From assembly GCF_001953355.1 (NCBI RefSeq), contig NZ_MPIY01000006.1, positions 1 through 64,000 of the forward strand: 64,000 nt of DNA, written 5' to 3'. Each line of letters starts with the position of its first letter. Position 1 is the stretch's first letter. Below, in pieces: positions 17,380 to 25,238 of this stretch. The position numbers and the translations under genes are program-made. The DNA is from Polynucleobacter sphagniphilus. GTDB taxonomy: Bacteria; Pseudomonadota; Gammaproteobacteria; Burkholderiales; Burkholderiaceae. Below the pieces are notes generated by a model. That model did no database searches, was not told the origin of the DNA, and saw only the letters and a list, made by a program, of their open reading frames with translations.

Positions 17380-18237
17380 ATGGATATTTTAGGTTACTCG
17401 AGTTACGGATGGCTGCCCTGCGCACTTTATTTGCTTCTTTTGGTCATTTTGACCTTAAGAGCAAAGGGTTCGACGGAGTCCAAGCTGTTTTCTGGCTTCA
17501 TCCAGGCTGCAATTTTTGTCATTTTGCTGATTCATGGGGTGCAGTTGCATAACTCCGTGTTTACTGATCAAGGCTTTGTATTTGGCTTTGCGCAAGATTT
17601 ATCTTTGATTGCTTGGGTTGGTTTGGCTTTTTATTGGTTTCAGTCTTGGTTTTTGCCGATTTCCAGCTTGCGTTGGCTGGCCTTAATTTTCGCGATGATT
17701 TGTGCCTTTTTGCCTACCGTATTCCCAGGCGCCTTGATTTCTCCAAAAGCCGTTTCGGATCCCTGGTTTAAGGCTCATTTTATTGTCGCAACGATGGCTG
17801 TTGGTCTACTCAGTTTAGCGGCGATGCATGCCATGTTAATGAGTATTCAAGATCGGGCACTACATCGCCAGTTAGCAATTATTCCAAACAGCCGTCCTGC
17901 CCAATGGCTAGAGGATCTACCCCCCTTGATGACAATGGAAAGTTTGTTATTTAACCTGCTGTACGTGGGCTTTGTGCTCTTAAGTTTGACTGTATTTTCA
18001 GGCTTACTGTTCTCTCAAACCTTGTTTGGTAGACCGTTGGTGTTTGATCATAAAACAGTATTTGCGCTCCTCTCCTGGATTCTCTTTGCCGGGCTCTTAA
18101 TTGCTCGGTGGCGGGTAGGATTGCGTGGCCGTATGGCAGTGCGCTGGGTATTGAGCGCCTATACAGCCTTACTGTTGGCCTATGTTGGCAGTCGATTTGT
18201 CATGGAAGTCATTCTTCAAAAGAGCGTCAACAGTTGA
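17380..18237 (+). CDS. CcsA/YpjD-like cytochrome c assembly family membrane protein
   Basis: This inner-membrane protein belongs to the CcmC/CcsA/HemX group, whose members handle heme; in this family the true role is unclear. About eight hydrophobic segments are visible over 285 residues. The conserved HFIVATMAVGLLSLAAMHAMLM segment and the later FDHKTVFALLSWILFAGLLIARW contain the likely heme-ligand histidines. It starts only 20 bp from the divergent ffh start, as in other Burkholderiales. The next gene begins at TTG inside its stop codon region (18234), so the two are coupled. Confidence 0.85.
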   Translation: MDILGYSSYGWLPCALYLLLLVILTLRAKGSTESKLFSGFIQAAIFVILLIHGVQLHNSVFTDQGFVFGFAQDLSLIAWVGLAFYWFQSWFLPISSLRWLALIFAMICAFLPTVFPGALISPKAVSDPWFKAHFIVATMAVGLLSLAAMHAMLMSIQDRALHRQLAIIPNSRPAQWLEDLPPLMTMESLLFNLLYVGFVLLSLTVFSGLLFSQTLFGRPLVFDHKTVFALLSWILFAGLLIARWRVGLRGRMAVRWVLSAYTALLLAYVGSRFVMEVILQKSVNS

Positions 18238-19034
18238 TTAAGTGGCTTTTGTTGGTCTTTGTTGGGGCTATTTTTTACCGTTGGCTCAAACGCCAAAGGC
18301 AAGCTGCTTTTGATATAAAGAATGCCCCACAAATGAAGATACCGCCTGTCAAACCAATGACACAGTGTCAGTATTGCAAGGTCTATCTCCCGCTGAGTGA
18401 TGCTATTGCGCAGGAGGGCAGGTATTACTGTTCAAATGAGCATGTGCATGGTGTTGATGAGCGGGGTTGGGTTGGTGCTGCCAGTTGGCAGTTCTCGCCT
18501 AATCAGAATGAACGCCCTCAAGACCTTGAGCCAGACTTAGTAGTCATTCACCACATTAGTCTGCCACCTAGTCAGTTTGTAGAGCAAAACTGTACTAAGT
18601 ACATCATTGATTTTTTCCAAAATAAGCTGGATCCGAATTTACACCCATATTTTGTGGAAATTGCCGATCAAAAGGTCTCTAGCCACTTCCTAATATCGCG
18701 CAAGGGCGAACTCATTCAATTTGTCTCTATCTATCAGAGGGCTTGGCATGCGGGGCTCTCTTCATTTCTTGGGCGAGAGCAGTGCAATGACTTTTCGATT
18801 GGGATTGAGTTGGAGGGTGATGGAGATACGCCATTTGAAGTGCTGCAATATCAAGCATTGGCGGCCTTGGTTGGTCAGCTGAGAAAGAAATATCCCTCAA
18901 TCCAATTTGCTGGACATAGTGACATTGCTCCAAATCGAAAAACCGATCCTGGAATTCAGTTTGACTGGGAAAAGTTCCAAAAAAAGACAGGTATTTCTCT
19001 TAAATACTTTCCCTTTGGCTTAGCGAAACGCTAG
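18234..19034 (+). CDS. ampD: PP0621-type zinc-motif protein fused to AmpD amidase
   Basis: AmpD cleaves 1,6-anhydro-muramyl peptides in cytosolic cell-wall recycling. Reading from the TTG at 18234, which overlaps the previous stop, the frame begins with a membrane segment (IKWLLLVFVGAIFYRW). A zinc-type motif follows (CQYCKVYLPLSDAI…YYCSNEH, about residues 43-65), the pattern of the small PP0621 family. Without a stop it continues into AmpD: LVVIHHISLPPSQF, AWHAGLSSFLGR and GHSDIAPNRKTDPG supply the zinc and catalytic residues. In many relatives PP0621 and ampD are two adjacent genes. An in-frame GTG in NEHVHGVDERGW could start AmpD alone. A membrane-tethered AmpD would be unusual, since AmpD is normally soluble. 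Confidence 0.82.
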   Translation: MIKWLLLVFVGAIFYRWLKRQRQAAFDIKNAPQMKIPPVKPMTQCQYCKVYLPLSDAIAQEGRYYCSNEHVHGVDERGWVGAASWQFSPNQNERPQDLEPDLVVIHHISLPPSQFVEQNCTKYIIDFFQNKLDPNLHPYFVEIADQKVSSHFLISRKGELIQFVSIYQRAWHAGLSSFLGREQCNDFSIGIELEGDGDTPFEVLQYQALAALVGQLRKKYPSIQFAGHSDIAPNRKTDPGIQFDWEKFQKKTGISLKYFPFGLAKR

Positions 19035-19169
19035 TTCAATATTAGTATGTAAGTGCCCGCTTACTTTCTCTCCCTTTGCCTAAAAAGGGGTCAAAATTTC
19101 GCACCAAATTGGACGCAAATTTTCCGAAAATATTAGTAAAAATACTTATAAATAATCGTCAGAAATACC

Positions 19170-19198
19170 TTACCAAATCGAAAATATTTCCCTATACT
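19170..19198 (+). promoter_or_regulatory. Candidate nrdAB promoter
   Basis: TTACCA at 19170-19175 (four of six -35 positions) and TATACT at 19193-19198 (good -10) are spaced by 17 bp. The -10 lies inside the first NrdR-like box, fitting repression by occlusion. The call is a prediction from sequence only. Confidence 0.55.
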
Positions 19199-19234
19199 TA
19201 GTCATCAATGCACTTTGAAGCACTAGATGTAGTG
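19190..19234. promoter_or_regulatory. Pair of NrdR-like operator boxes upstream of nrdA
   Basis: Box 1 is CCCTATACTTAGTC (19190-19203). Box 2 is CACTAGATGTAGTG (19221-19234), a near-perfect inverted repeat. Their centres are 31 bp apart, about three helical turns, the spacing known for paired NrdR boxes in front of ribonucleotide reductase genes. NrdR is the ATP/dATP-sensing repressor of these operons. The position about 75-115 bp before the nrdA start fits. Confidence 0.72.
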
Positions 19235-19307
19235 TTTTAGACTCGCAATACCCCATTGTTTTCAAAAGATTTTTTTCACCAAATAACTATATATAAGCAG
19301 GAGAAAC

Positions 19308-22271
19308 ATGACTTACGCTAATCCTCAGGCAGCGGGACAGCCCGCCGGAGCAAATAACCCAGGAATGGGTTCAGTTGAGGGCCTTCATCAGGCCCCATCG
19401 GCTGGTTTTGTTGCAGGGGGGGTTGGGGGTGCTCAAGCTACCCAATTGTCTGATTACAAAATTATTCGCCGCAATGGTTCTGTTGTTGCATTTGAGCCAT
19501 CCAAAATTGCTATTGCAGTCACCAAGGCATTTTTAGCGGTAAATGGAGGTCAAGGTGCCGCTTCTGCGCGTGTACGCGAACAAGTGGAGCAATTAACGCA
19601 TGCGGTAGTGCGCGCTTTGTTGCGTAGCCGCCCTAATGGCGGAACCTTCCATATTGAAGATATTCAGGATCAGGTTGAATTGGCCTTGATGCGTAGTGGT
19701 GAACATAACGTTGCTCGTGCTTATGTCCTTTATCGTGAAAAGCGCAATCAAGAGCGCGCTGCACAGCAAGTGGTTGCTCAGGAATCACAAACTTCCTTGC
19801 AAATGAATGAGCCTGGTATCAAAGTAAGCGATAACGGGGTTGAGAAGTTATTGGATATGGCCGCCTTGCGTACCATCATTCAGGCTGCTTGTGAGGGTTT
19901 GGGTAGTCATATTGAGGCGACCCCAATCATTACCGAAACAATCAAAAATTTATATGATGGCGTACCAATGGCGCAGGTCTATGACTCTGCTATTTTGGCT
20001 TCTCGCACATTGATCGAAAAAGATCCTGCCTATAGCCAGGTAACTGCGCGTATTTTGATGCACGTGATCCGCAAGGAAATCTTGGGTAAAGAGGTATTGC
20101 AAGGTGATATGCAGTCTGAGTACAGCAATTACTTTGCTAAGTACATTAATGAAGGCGTTTCTGCGGAATTACTCGATCCACGCATGCGTGAATACGATTT
20201 ACCAAGACTGGCTGCAGCACTAAACGCTAGCCGTGATTTGCAGTTCAATTACCTTGGTCTACAAACGCTGTATGACCGTTATTTCTTGCACATTGAAGAG
20301 CGTCGCATTGAAATGCCGCAGGCTTTCTTTATGCGCGTGGCGATGGGCTTGGCTTTAAATGAATTGGATCGCGAGCGTCGTGCAATCGAGTTTTATGAAA
20401 TCTTGTCTACATTTGATTTCATGTCCAGCACGCCAACCTTGTTCAACTCAGCGACAACCCGTCCGCAGCTCTCTAGCTGCTACTTAACTACTGTTGCTGA
20501 TGATTTGGATGGTATTTACGAGGCCCTGAAAGAAAACGCCCTGTTATCTAAGTTTGCCGGTGGTCTGGGTAATGATTGGACTAACGTGCGCGCATTAGGT
20601 AGCCATATCAAGGGAACAAATGGCAAATCACAAGGTGTAGTGCCATTCTTGAAAGTGGTTAACGACACTGCTGTTGCGGTAAACCAGGGTGGTAAGCGTA
20701 AGGGTGCAGTATGTGCCTACTTAGAGACATGGCATTTGGATATTGAGGAGTTCTTGGAGTTGCGTAAGAACACTGGCGATGATCGTCGTCGTACGCATGA
20801 TATGAATACCTCTAACTGGATTCCTGATTTGTTTATGAAGCGCGTCATGGAAAACGGTGACTGGACTTTGTTCTCACCATCCAATACCCCTGATCTGCAC
20901 GATAAGTTTGGCAAGGCATTCGAAGAGGCTTATGTTGCCTACGAGCAAAAAGCTGATCGCGGTGAATTAAAGCCATTCCGTCGCATTCCTGCGCAGCAAT
21001 TGTGGCGCAAGATGCTGGGTATGTTGTTTGAAACTGGCCACCCATGGATTACATTTAAAGATCCTTGCAATATTCGTAGCCCACAACAGCATATTGGCGT
21101 AGTGCATTCTTCTAACTTGTGTACTGAGATCACCCTCAATACAAATGACGATGAGATCGCTGTTTGTAACTTGGGCTCTGTGAACTTAACTGCTCATATG
21201 AAGATGGATGCCAATGGAAAATTGGTTTTGGATCACGAGAAGCTCCAAAGAACAGTGCATACCGCAATGCGCATGCTCGATAACGTGATTGATATCAACT
21301 ACTATGCAGTTGCTAAAGCACGCAACTCCAATTTGAAGCACAGGCCAGTGGGCATGGGCATCATGGGCTTCCAGGATTGCTTGCACATGCAACGCATTCC
21401 TTATGCCAGTGAAGAGGCTGTGAAGTTTGCTGATTCTTCAATGGAAGCGGTTTGCTACTACGCTTATGAGGCCTCTAATCAATTGGCTCAAGAGCGCGGT
21501 GTTTACAGCACTTACAAGGGCTCATTGTGGGATCGCGGCATTCTCCCACAGGATTCAGTGGCATTATTGGCTCAAGAGCGCGGTGGTTATCTTGAGGTAG
21601 ATGGTTCTTCAACCATGAACTGGGATGCTTTACGTGCCAATATCAAGCAGTATGGAATGCGCAACTCCAATTGCGTAGCTATTGCACCTACTGCAACGAT
21701 TTCAAATATTATTGGCGTGTCTGCATGTATTGAGCCTACCTTCCAAAACTTGTTTGTTAAATCCAACCTCTCTGGTGAATTTACGGTTGTTAATGAGTAT
21801 TTGGTGCGTGACTTGAAAGAGCGTGGCTTGTGGGATGAAGTCATGATTGCTGACTTGAAATACTTTGACGGTACTTTGTCTAAGATTGACCGCGTACCGC
21901 AAGATTTGCGTGATCTGTACGCCACTGCGTTTGAAGTTGAGCCAACTTGGCTTGTAGAGGCTGCTTCACGTCGTCAAAAGTGGATTGATCAAGCTCAGTC
22001 TCTCAATATCTACATGGCTGGTGCTTCAGGCAAGAAATTGGATGACACTTATAAGTTGGCATGGTTGCGCGGCCTGAAGACAACTTATTACCTGCGTACT
22101 ATGGCCGCAACCCACGTTGAGAAATCTACTGTTGCTAGCGGCCAATTGAATGCAGTTTCTAGCGGTGGCGGCGTGAATGGAACTGATGCTGCTGCGCAAG
22201 AAGCAGATGGCCCGGTTTGTACTATGCGTCCAGGCGATGCTGGTTTTGAAGAATGTGAAGCATGTCAGTAA
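19308..22271 (+). CDS. nrdA: Class Ia ribonucleoside-diphosphate reductase, alpha subunit
   Basis: NrdA reduces NDPs to dNDPs, using the radical generated by NrdB. The 987-residue protein has a Gly/Ala-rich N-terminal extension (about 45 residues). An ATP-cone follows from about 50 to 145 (KIIRRNGSVVAFEPSKIAIA), the site of dATP inhibition. The catalytic barrel shows SSCYLTTVADDLDGIYEAL, SNLCTEITLNT, CNLGSVNLTAHM and APTATISNIIGVSACIEP. The C-terminal redox pair is GFEECEACQ (CxxC). A ribosome-binding site (AGGAG) precedes the ATG. It forms an operon with nrdB 42 bp downstream, under the NrdR-like boxes at 19190-19234. Confidence 0.97.
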   Translation: MTYANPQAAGQPAGANNPGMGSVEGLHQAPSAGFVAGGVGGAQATQLSDYKIIRRNGSVVAFEPSKIAIAVTKAFLAVNGGQGAASARVREQVEQLTHAVVRALLRSRPNGGTFHIEDIQDQVELALMRSGEHNVARAYVLYREKRNQERAAQQVVAQESQTSLQMNEPGIKVSDNGVEKLLDMAALRTIIQAACEGLGSHIEATPIITETIKNLYDGVPMAQVYDSAILASRTLIEKDPAYSQVTARILMHVIRKEILGKEVLQGDMQSEYSNYFAKYINEGVSAELLDPRMREYDLPRLAAALNASRDLQFNYLGLQTLYDRYFLHIEERRIEMPQAFFMRVAMGLALNELDRERRAIEFYEILSTFDFMSSTPTLFNSATTRPQLSSCYLTTVADDLDGIYEALKENALLSKFAGGLGNDWTNVRALGSHIKGTNGKSQGVVPFLKVVNDTAVAVNQGGKRKGAVCAYLETWHLDIEEFLELRKNTGDDRRRTHDMNTSNWIPDLFMKRVMENGDWTLFSPSNTPDLHDKFGKAFEEAYVAYEQKADRGELKPFRRIPAQQLWRKMLGMLFETGHPWITFKDPCNIRSPQQHIGVVHSSNLCTEITLNTNDDEIAVCNLGSVNLTAHMKMDANGKLVLDHEKLQRTVHTAMRMLDNVIDINYYAVAKARNSNLKHRPVGMGIMGFQDCLHMQRIPYASEEAVKFADSSMEAVCYYAYEASNQLAQERGVYSTYKGSLWDRGILPQDSVALLAQERGGYLEVDGSSTMNWDALRANIKQYGMRNSNCVAIAPTATISNIIGVSACIEPTFQNLFVKSNLSGEFTVVNEYLVRDLKERGLWDEVMIADLKYFDGTLSKIDRVPQDLRDLYATAFEVEPTWLVEAASRRQKWIDQAQSLNIYMAGASGKKLDDTYKLAWLRGLKTTYYLRTMAATHVEKSTVASGQLNAVSSGGGVNGTDAAAQEADGPVCTMRPGDAGFEECEACQ

Positions 22272-22313
22272 GCAATTTGCTTGCTGATCGGAAATGAAAG
22301 AATTTAGGAGAAA

Positions 22314-23501
22314 GTGATGTTGAATTGGGAAGAGGAAGTTGCTCCTGCATTAGCTAAAGCAGGTCTTGCACCGCAGCCGGTAGCAGTAGAACCAGCACGT
22401 CCACAACTAGACGAAGTGGCAATGGCACCACAAAATGCTGCACCTGCACCACTGCAGACAGCATCTTTGACTGGTGGCGCAGCACTGCGAGTCAATGCTG
22501 CTGATAAGCGTGTGATAAATGCAAAAACCGACGTTAACCAGTTGGTGCCATTTAAATATAAATGGGCCTGGGAGAAATATTTAGCTGGTTGTGCCAATCA
22601 TTGGATGCCGCAAGAGATCAATATGAATCGCGATATCGCGCTTTGGAAAGATCCAAATGGCCTTACCGAAGATGAGCGCCGCATTATTAAGCGCAACTTG
22701 GGTTTCTTTACTACCGCTGATTCATTAGCGGCAAATAACATCGTTTTGGGCACATATCGCCACATTACAGCTCCCGAATGCCGTCAATATCTATTGCGCC
22801 AAGCATTTGAAGAGGCGATTCATACCCATGCATATCAATATATTGTTGAATCTTTGGGTTTAGATCAAAGCGAAATCTTCAATGCGTATAACGAAGTGGA
22901 GTCTATTCGTGCCAAAGATGAGTTCTTAATTCCGTTTATTGATGTTCTGACGGATCCGAATTTCAAAACAGGCACTTTAGAAAACGATCAAAAATTACTT
23001 CGCTCCATCATTGTTTTTGCTTGCGTGATGGAAGGTTTGTTCTTTTATGTTGGTTTTACGCAAATACTTGCAATGGGTCGTCAAAACAAAATGACGGGCG
23101 CTGCTGAGCAGTATCAATACATCCTTCGCGATGAGTCTATGCACTGTAATTTTGGGATCGATTTGATTAATCAAATCAAGCTGGAGAACCCGCAGTTATG
23201 GACTTCTGCGTTCAAAGACGAGATTAAATCTATCTTCGAAAAAGCAGTGGAATTAGAGTACCGTTATGCCGAAGATACGATGCCTCGTGGGGTGCTCGGA
23301 TTGAACGCTCCGATGTTCAAAGGATACCTAAGATACATTTGTAATCGCAGATGTTTGCAAATAGGACTTGACGCGATGTTCCCAAATGAAGAGAATCCAT
23401 TCCCATGGATGTCAGAAATGATTGATCTGAAAAAAGAACGAAACTTTTTTGAGACACGCGTTATTGAGTATCAAACCGGTGGTGCGCTAAGTTGGGAATA
23501 A
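22314..23501 (+). CDS. nrdB: Class Ia ribonucleoside-diphosphate reductase, beta subunit
   Basis: NrdB holds the di-iron tyrosyl radical that starts catalysis in NrdA. The 395-residue protein has an Ala/Pro-rich N-terminal extension of about 60 residues. The ferritin-like core follows, with iron ligands in [19 protein letters not shown] and [18 protein letters not shown], and [20 protein letters not shown] between them. The C-terminal tail [18 protein letters not shown] is the NrdA-docking peptide. A clear AGGAG lies before the ATG. It is cotranscribed with nrdA, and a large hairpin at 23642-23676 is the likely terminator. Confidence 0.97.
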   Translation: MMLNWEEEVAPALAKAGLAPQPVAVEPARPQLDEVAMAPQNAAPAPLQTASLTGGAALRVNAADKRVINAKTDVNQLVPFKYKWAWEKYLAGCANHWMPQEINMNRDIALWKDPNGLTEDERRIIKRNLGFFTTADSLAANNIVLGTYRHITAPECRQYLLRQAFEEAIHTHAYQYIVESLGLDQSEIFNAYNEVESIRAKDEFLIPFIDVLTDPNFKTGTLENDQKLLRSIIVFACVMEGLFFYVGFTQILAMGRQNKMTGAAEQYQYILRDESMHCNFGIDLINQIKLENPQLWTSAFKDEIKSIFEKAVELEYRYAEDTMPRGVLGLNAPMFKGYLRYICNRRCLQIGLDAMFPNEENPFPWMSEMIDLKKERNFFETRVIEYQTGGALSWE

Positions 23502-23831
23502 AAAAGTAAAAAGCGCATGACCGGCTAAATAGGAGATTAGACGGTTGGACAGTATTAAGAGTCAGCAAACCAAAGTGAACTTCCAAAACCCTTCATTGAA
23601 GGGTATTTGGTCCACTATCTCTATTTTTTCAAGCAAATTCAAAAAGCCGTTGCCCTTTGGGGCTTCGGCTTTTTTTCCAGGATTCATTAGCGTGCAGCAC
23701 CTAGCATCAAGCCGCGCGCCGATGAATGGCTCGCTCGTCGGATCCAATCTGCTGCAAAGCAAAGCGGAAATGAATGGTCGGGTCTTCTTAATCGGTAGTT
23801 TGTACTAATCCTCACGTGAAGGAGCATTACT
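23502..23831. other. Intergenic region between nrdB and the H1-like gene
   Basis: These 330 bases carry the hairpin at 23642-23676 and a ribosome-binding site (AAGGAG) before the H1-like gene. Short open frames exist on both strands (for example 23545-23808), but none resembles a protein I know and none has a convincing start. The stretch 23690-23800 must contain the H1-like promoter; I could not pick out a clear one. Confidence 0.5.
23642..23676 (+). terminator. Rho-independent terminator downstream of nrdB
   Basis: An outer stem AAAAGCCG / CGGCTTTT and an inner stem GCCC / GGGC (loop TTTG) form a long hairpin ending in seven T's. It lies about 140 bp after the nrdB stop. Confidence 0.8.
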
Positions 23832-24158
23832 ATGGCAATCGCCAAGAAAAAAGTTGCTGCAAAGAAACCAGCTGCTAAAAAAGTAGCTGCTAAGAAGCCT
23901 GCTGCTAAGAAAGTTGCTGCTAAGAAGCCTGCTGCTAAAAAAGTAGCTGCTAAGAAGCCTGCTGCTAAAAAAGTAGCTGCTAAGAAGCCTGCTGCTAAAA
24001 AAGTAGCTCGTAAAGTAGACAAAAAAAAAGTAAGTAAGCCTGCTGTGAAGAAAGCGGGCTCAGCTGTAAAAAAGTCCGTGGCTAAAAAAGCCGCGCCAAA
24101 GACTAGTTCTTTGAATACCGCTGCTGCTTGGCCCTTCCCAACTGGCACTCGTCCATAA
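23832..24158 (+). CDS. Histone H1-like, alanine/lysine-rich DNA-binding protein
   Basis: The 108-residue protein is nearly all Ala, Lys, Pro and Val. After MAIAKKK it has five exact copies of VAAKKPAAKK (residues 8-57), then a less regular basic stretch and the non-basic tail NTAAAWPFPTGTRP. That tail is typical of Burkholderiales H1-like proteins, which bind and compact DNA without sequence specificity, like the eukaryotic H1 tail. It is preceded by AAGGAG and followed by a strong terminator at 24186-24216, so it is monocistronic. The repeat number is likely to vary between strains, because the 30-bp DNA units are nearly identical. Confidence 0.9.
   Translation: MAIAKKKVAAKKPAAKKVAAKKPAAKKVAAKKPAAKKVAAKKPAAKKVAAKKPAAKKVARKVDKKKVSKPAVKKAGSAVKKSVAKKAAPKTSSLNTAAAWPFPTGTRP
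23853..24002 (+). repeat. Tandem 30-bp coding repeat (5 units)
   Basis: Five in-frame 30-bp units, each encoding VAAKKPAAKK, run without interruption inside the H1-like gene. The units differ only at a few third positions, mostly GTT/GTA and AAA/AAG. This suggests recent unit duplication by slippage or recombination. Confidence 0.92.
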
Positions 24159-24185
24159 GCCTTAGCTTATAGACGGGTGAAGTTC

Positions 24186-24216
24186 AAAGGGGTCTCTTTT
24201 GAGACCCCTTTTTTAT
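24186..24216. terminator. Bidirectional terminator between the H1-like gene and the PfkB-family kinase
   Basis: The stem AAAGGGGTCTC / GAGACCCCTTT has a TTTT loop and is followed by TTTTTTATT. It lies between two convergent genes and has an A-run on its other side, so it can act on both. Confidence 0.92.
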
Positions 24217-24236
24217 TGCCCTAAAAGTAAAAATCT

Positions 24237-25196
24237 TTAAAAGGCAAAACCAAACGCAGATTTGAACTGCGCTGCAATCTCATCTTTACTGGGTTGATGA
24301 TTTTGTGGGCCTTGATGGCTAATCTTGATTGAACCCATCAAACTGGCCAGGCGGCCAGTTGTTTCCCAATCCATCGCATTTTCTAGGCCAAAAAGCAGTC
24401 CACCACGAAAGGCATCGCCGCAACCGGTTGGATCGATCAGCTTTTCTGCTGGCACTGATGGGATAGGAATGCATTTATTTTGCGTATAAATATCAGCACC
24501 TTCAGCACCTTTAGTAACAATCAGGGCTTTTACGCGTTCAGCAATCTTATCCAAGCTTAGGCCAGTTCTTTGGGAAAGCATTTCACCTTCGTAGTCATTG
24601 ACTGCAAGGTAGCTGGCAATATCAATGAGTTCGAGTAATTCTGGGCCGTTAAACATCGGCAAACCTTGGCCTGGATCAAAAACAAATGGAATATTTGCTT
24701 CCGCAAGCTGATGGCAATGCTCCCACATGCCTTGACGACCATCTGGGGCAACAATTCCAAAATGAACAGCCCCTTTTTTATTTTGCGTACGCTCTGTCAC
24801 TACCTTGGAAACAAGGTTGAGGTGAGATTCATTCATGGCCCCCGGATGAAATGCAGTAATTTGGTTGTTGACCTGATCGGTTGTGATCATTGCTTGGGCA
24901 GTGAAGGCCTGGGGAATGGTGCGAATATGACTGGCATTGATTTCTAGTCTTTTAAGGTGCTCTAGGTAGGGATCAGCATCGCCACCAACTGTTGCCATGA
25001 TGATGGGGTCACCACCAAGCAGGTTCAAGTTGTAGGCAATATTGCCTGCACAGCCGCCAAACTCACGACGCATAGTTGGCACCAAGAACGCCACATTGAG
25101 CTTGTGAATCTGGTCAGGCAGAATTTGATCAACAAATTTACCCTCAAAGTTCATGATCGTGTCGTATGCAATAGAACCGCAGATTAGGCTTGCCAT
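24237..25196 (-). CDS. PfkB-family sugar/nucleoside kinase, adenosine kinase-like
   Basis: The family phosphorylates sugars or nucleosides. The N-terminal REFGGCAGNIAYNLNLLGG and the C-terminal DPTGCGDAFRGGLLFGL (anion hole and catalytic aspartate) are the two PfkB signatures; TKGAEGADIY is the nucleotide-binding region. The 319-residue length and the overall pattern (MASLICGSIAYDTIMNFEG) resemble the group annotated as adenosine kinase in Burkholderiales. The substrate has not been shown in this lineage as far as I know, so ribokinase-like activity is an alternative. It lies downstream of the prmA fusion on the same strand, 42 bp away. Confidence 0.85.
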   Translation of the reverse strand: MASLICGSIAYDTIMNFEGKFVDQILPDQIHKLNVAFLVPTMRREFGGCAGNIAYNLNLLGGDPIIMATVGGDADPYLEHLKRLEINASHIRTIPQAFTAQAMITTDQVNNQITAFHPGAMNESHLNLVSKVVTERTQNKKGAVHFGIVAPDGRQGMWEHCHQLAEANIPFVFDPGQGLPMFNGPELLELIDIASYLAVNDYEGEMLSQRTGLSLDKIAERVKALIVTKGAEGADIYTQNKCIPIPSVPAEKLIDPTGCGDAFRGGLLFGLENAMDWETTGRLASLMGSIKISHQGPQNHQPSKDEIAAQFKSAFGFAF

Positions 25197-25238
25197 AAAT
25201 TACTTTCTTCTAATAATGATCTGATAGTGGGTGATAGC

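Noticed and set aside
23545-23808. 87-codon plus-strand frame between nrdB and the H1-like gene
   Set aside because: It crosses the nrdB terminator hairpin, resembles no known family and has no convincing start signal.
23853-24002. Direct repeats that could look like a CRISPR-type array
   Set aside because: The units are contiguous and in frame, without unique spacers, and encode the H1-like protein.
23687-24148. Minus-strand 153-codon frame rich in FLAAGFLAATFLAAG repeats
   Set aside because: It is the antisense shadow of the H1-like repeat gene, has no ribosome-binding site, and the plus-strand gene has the known C-terminal tail and a terminator.
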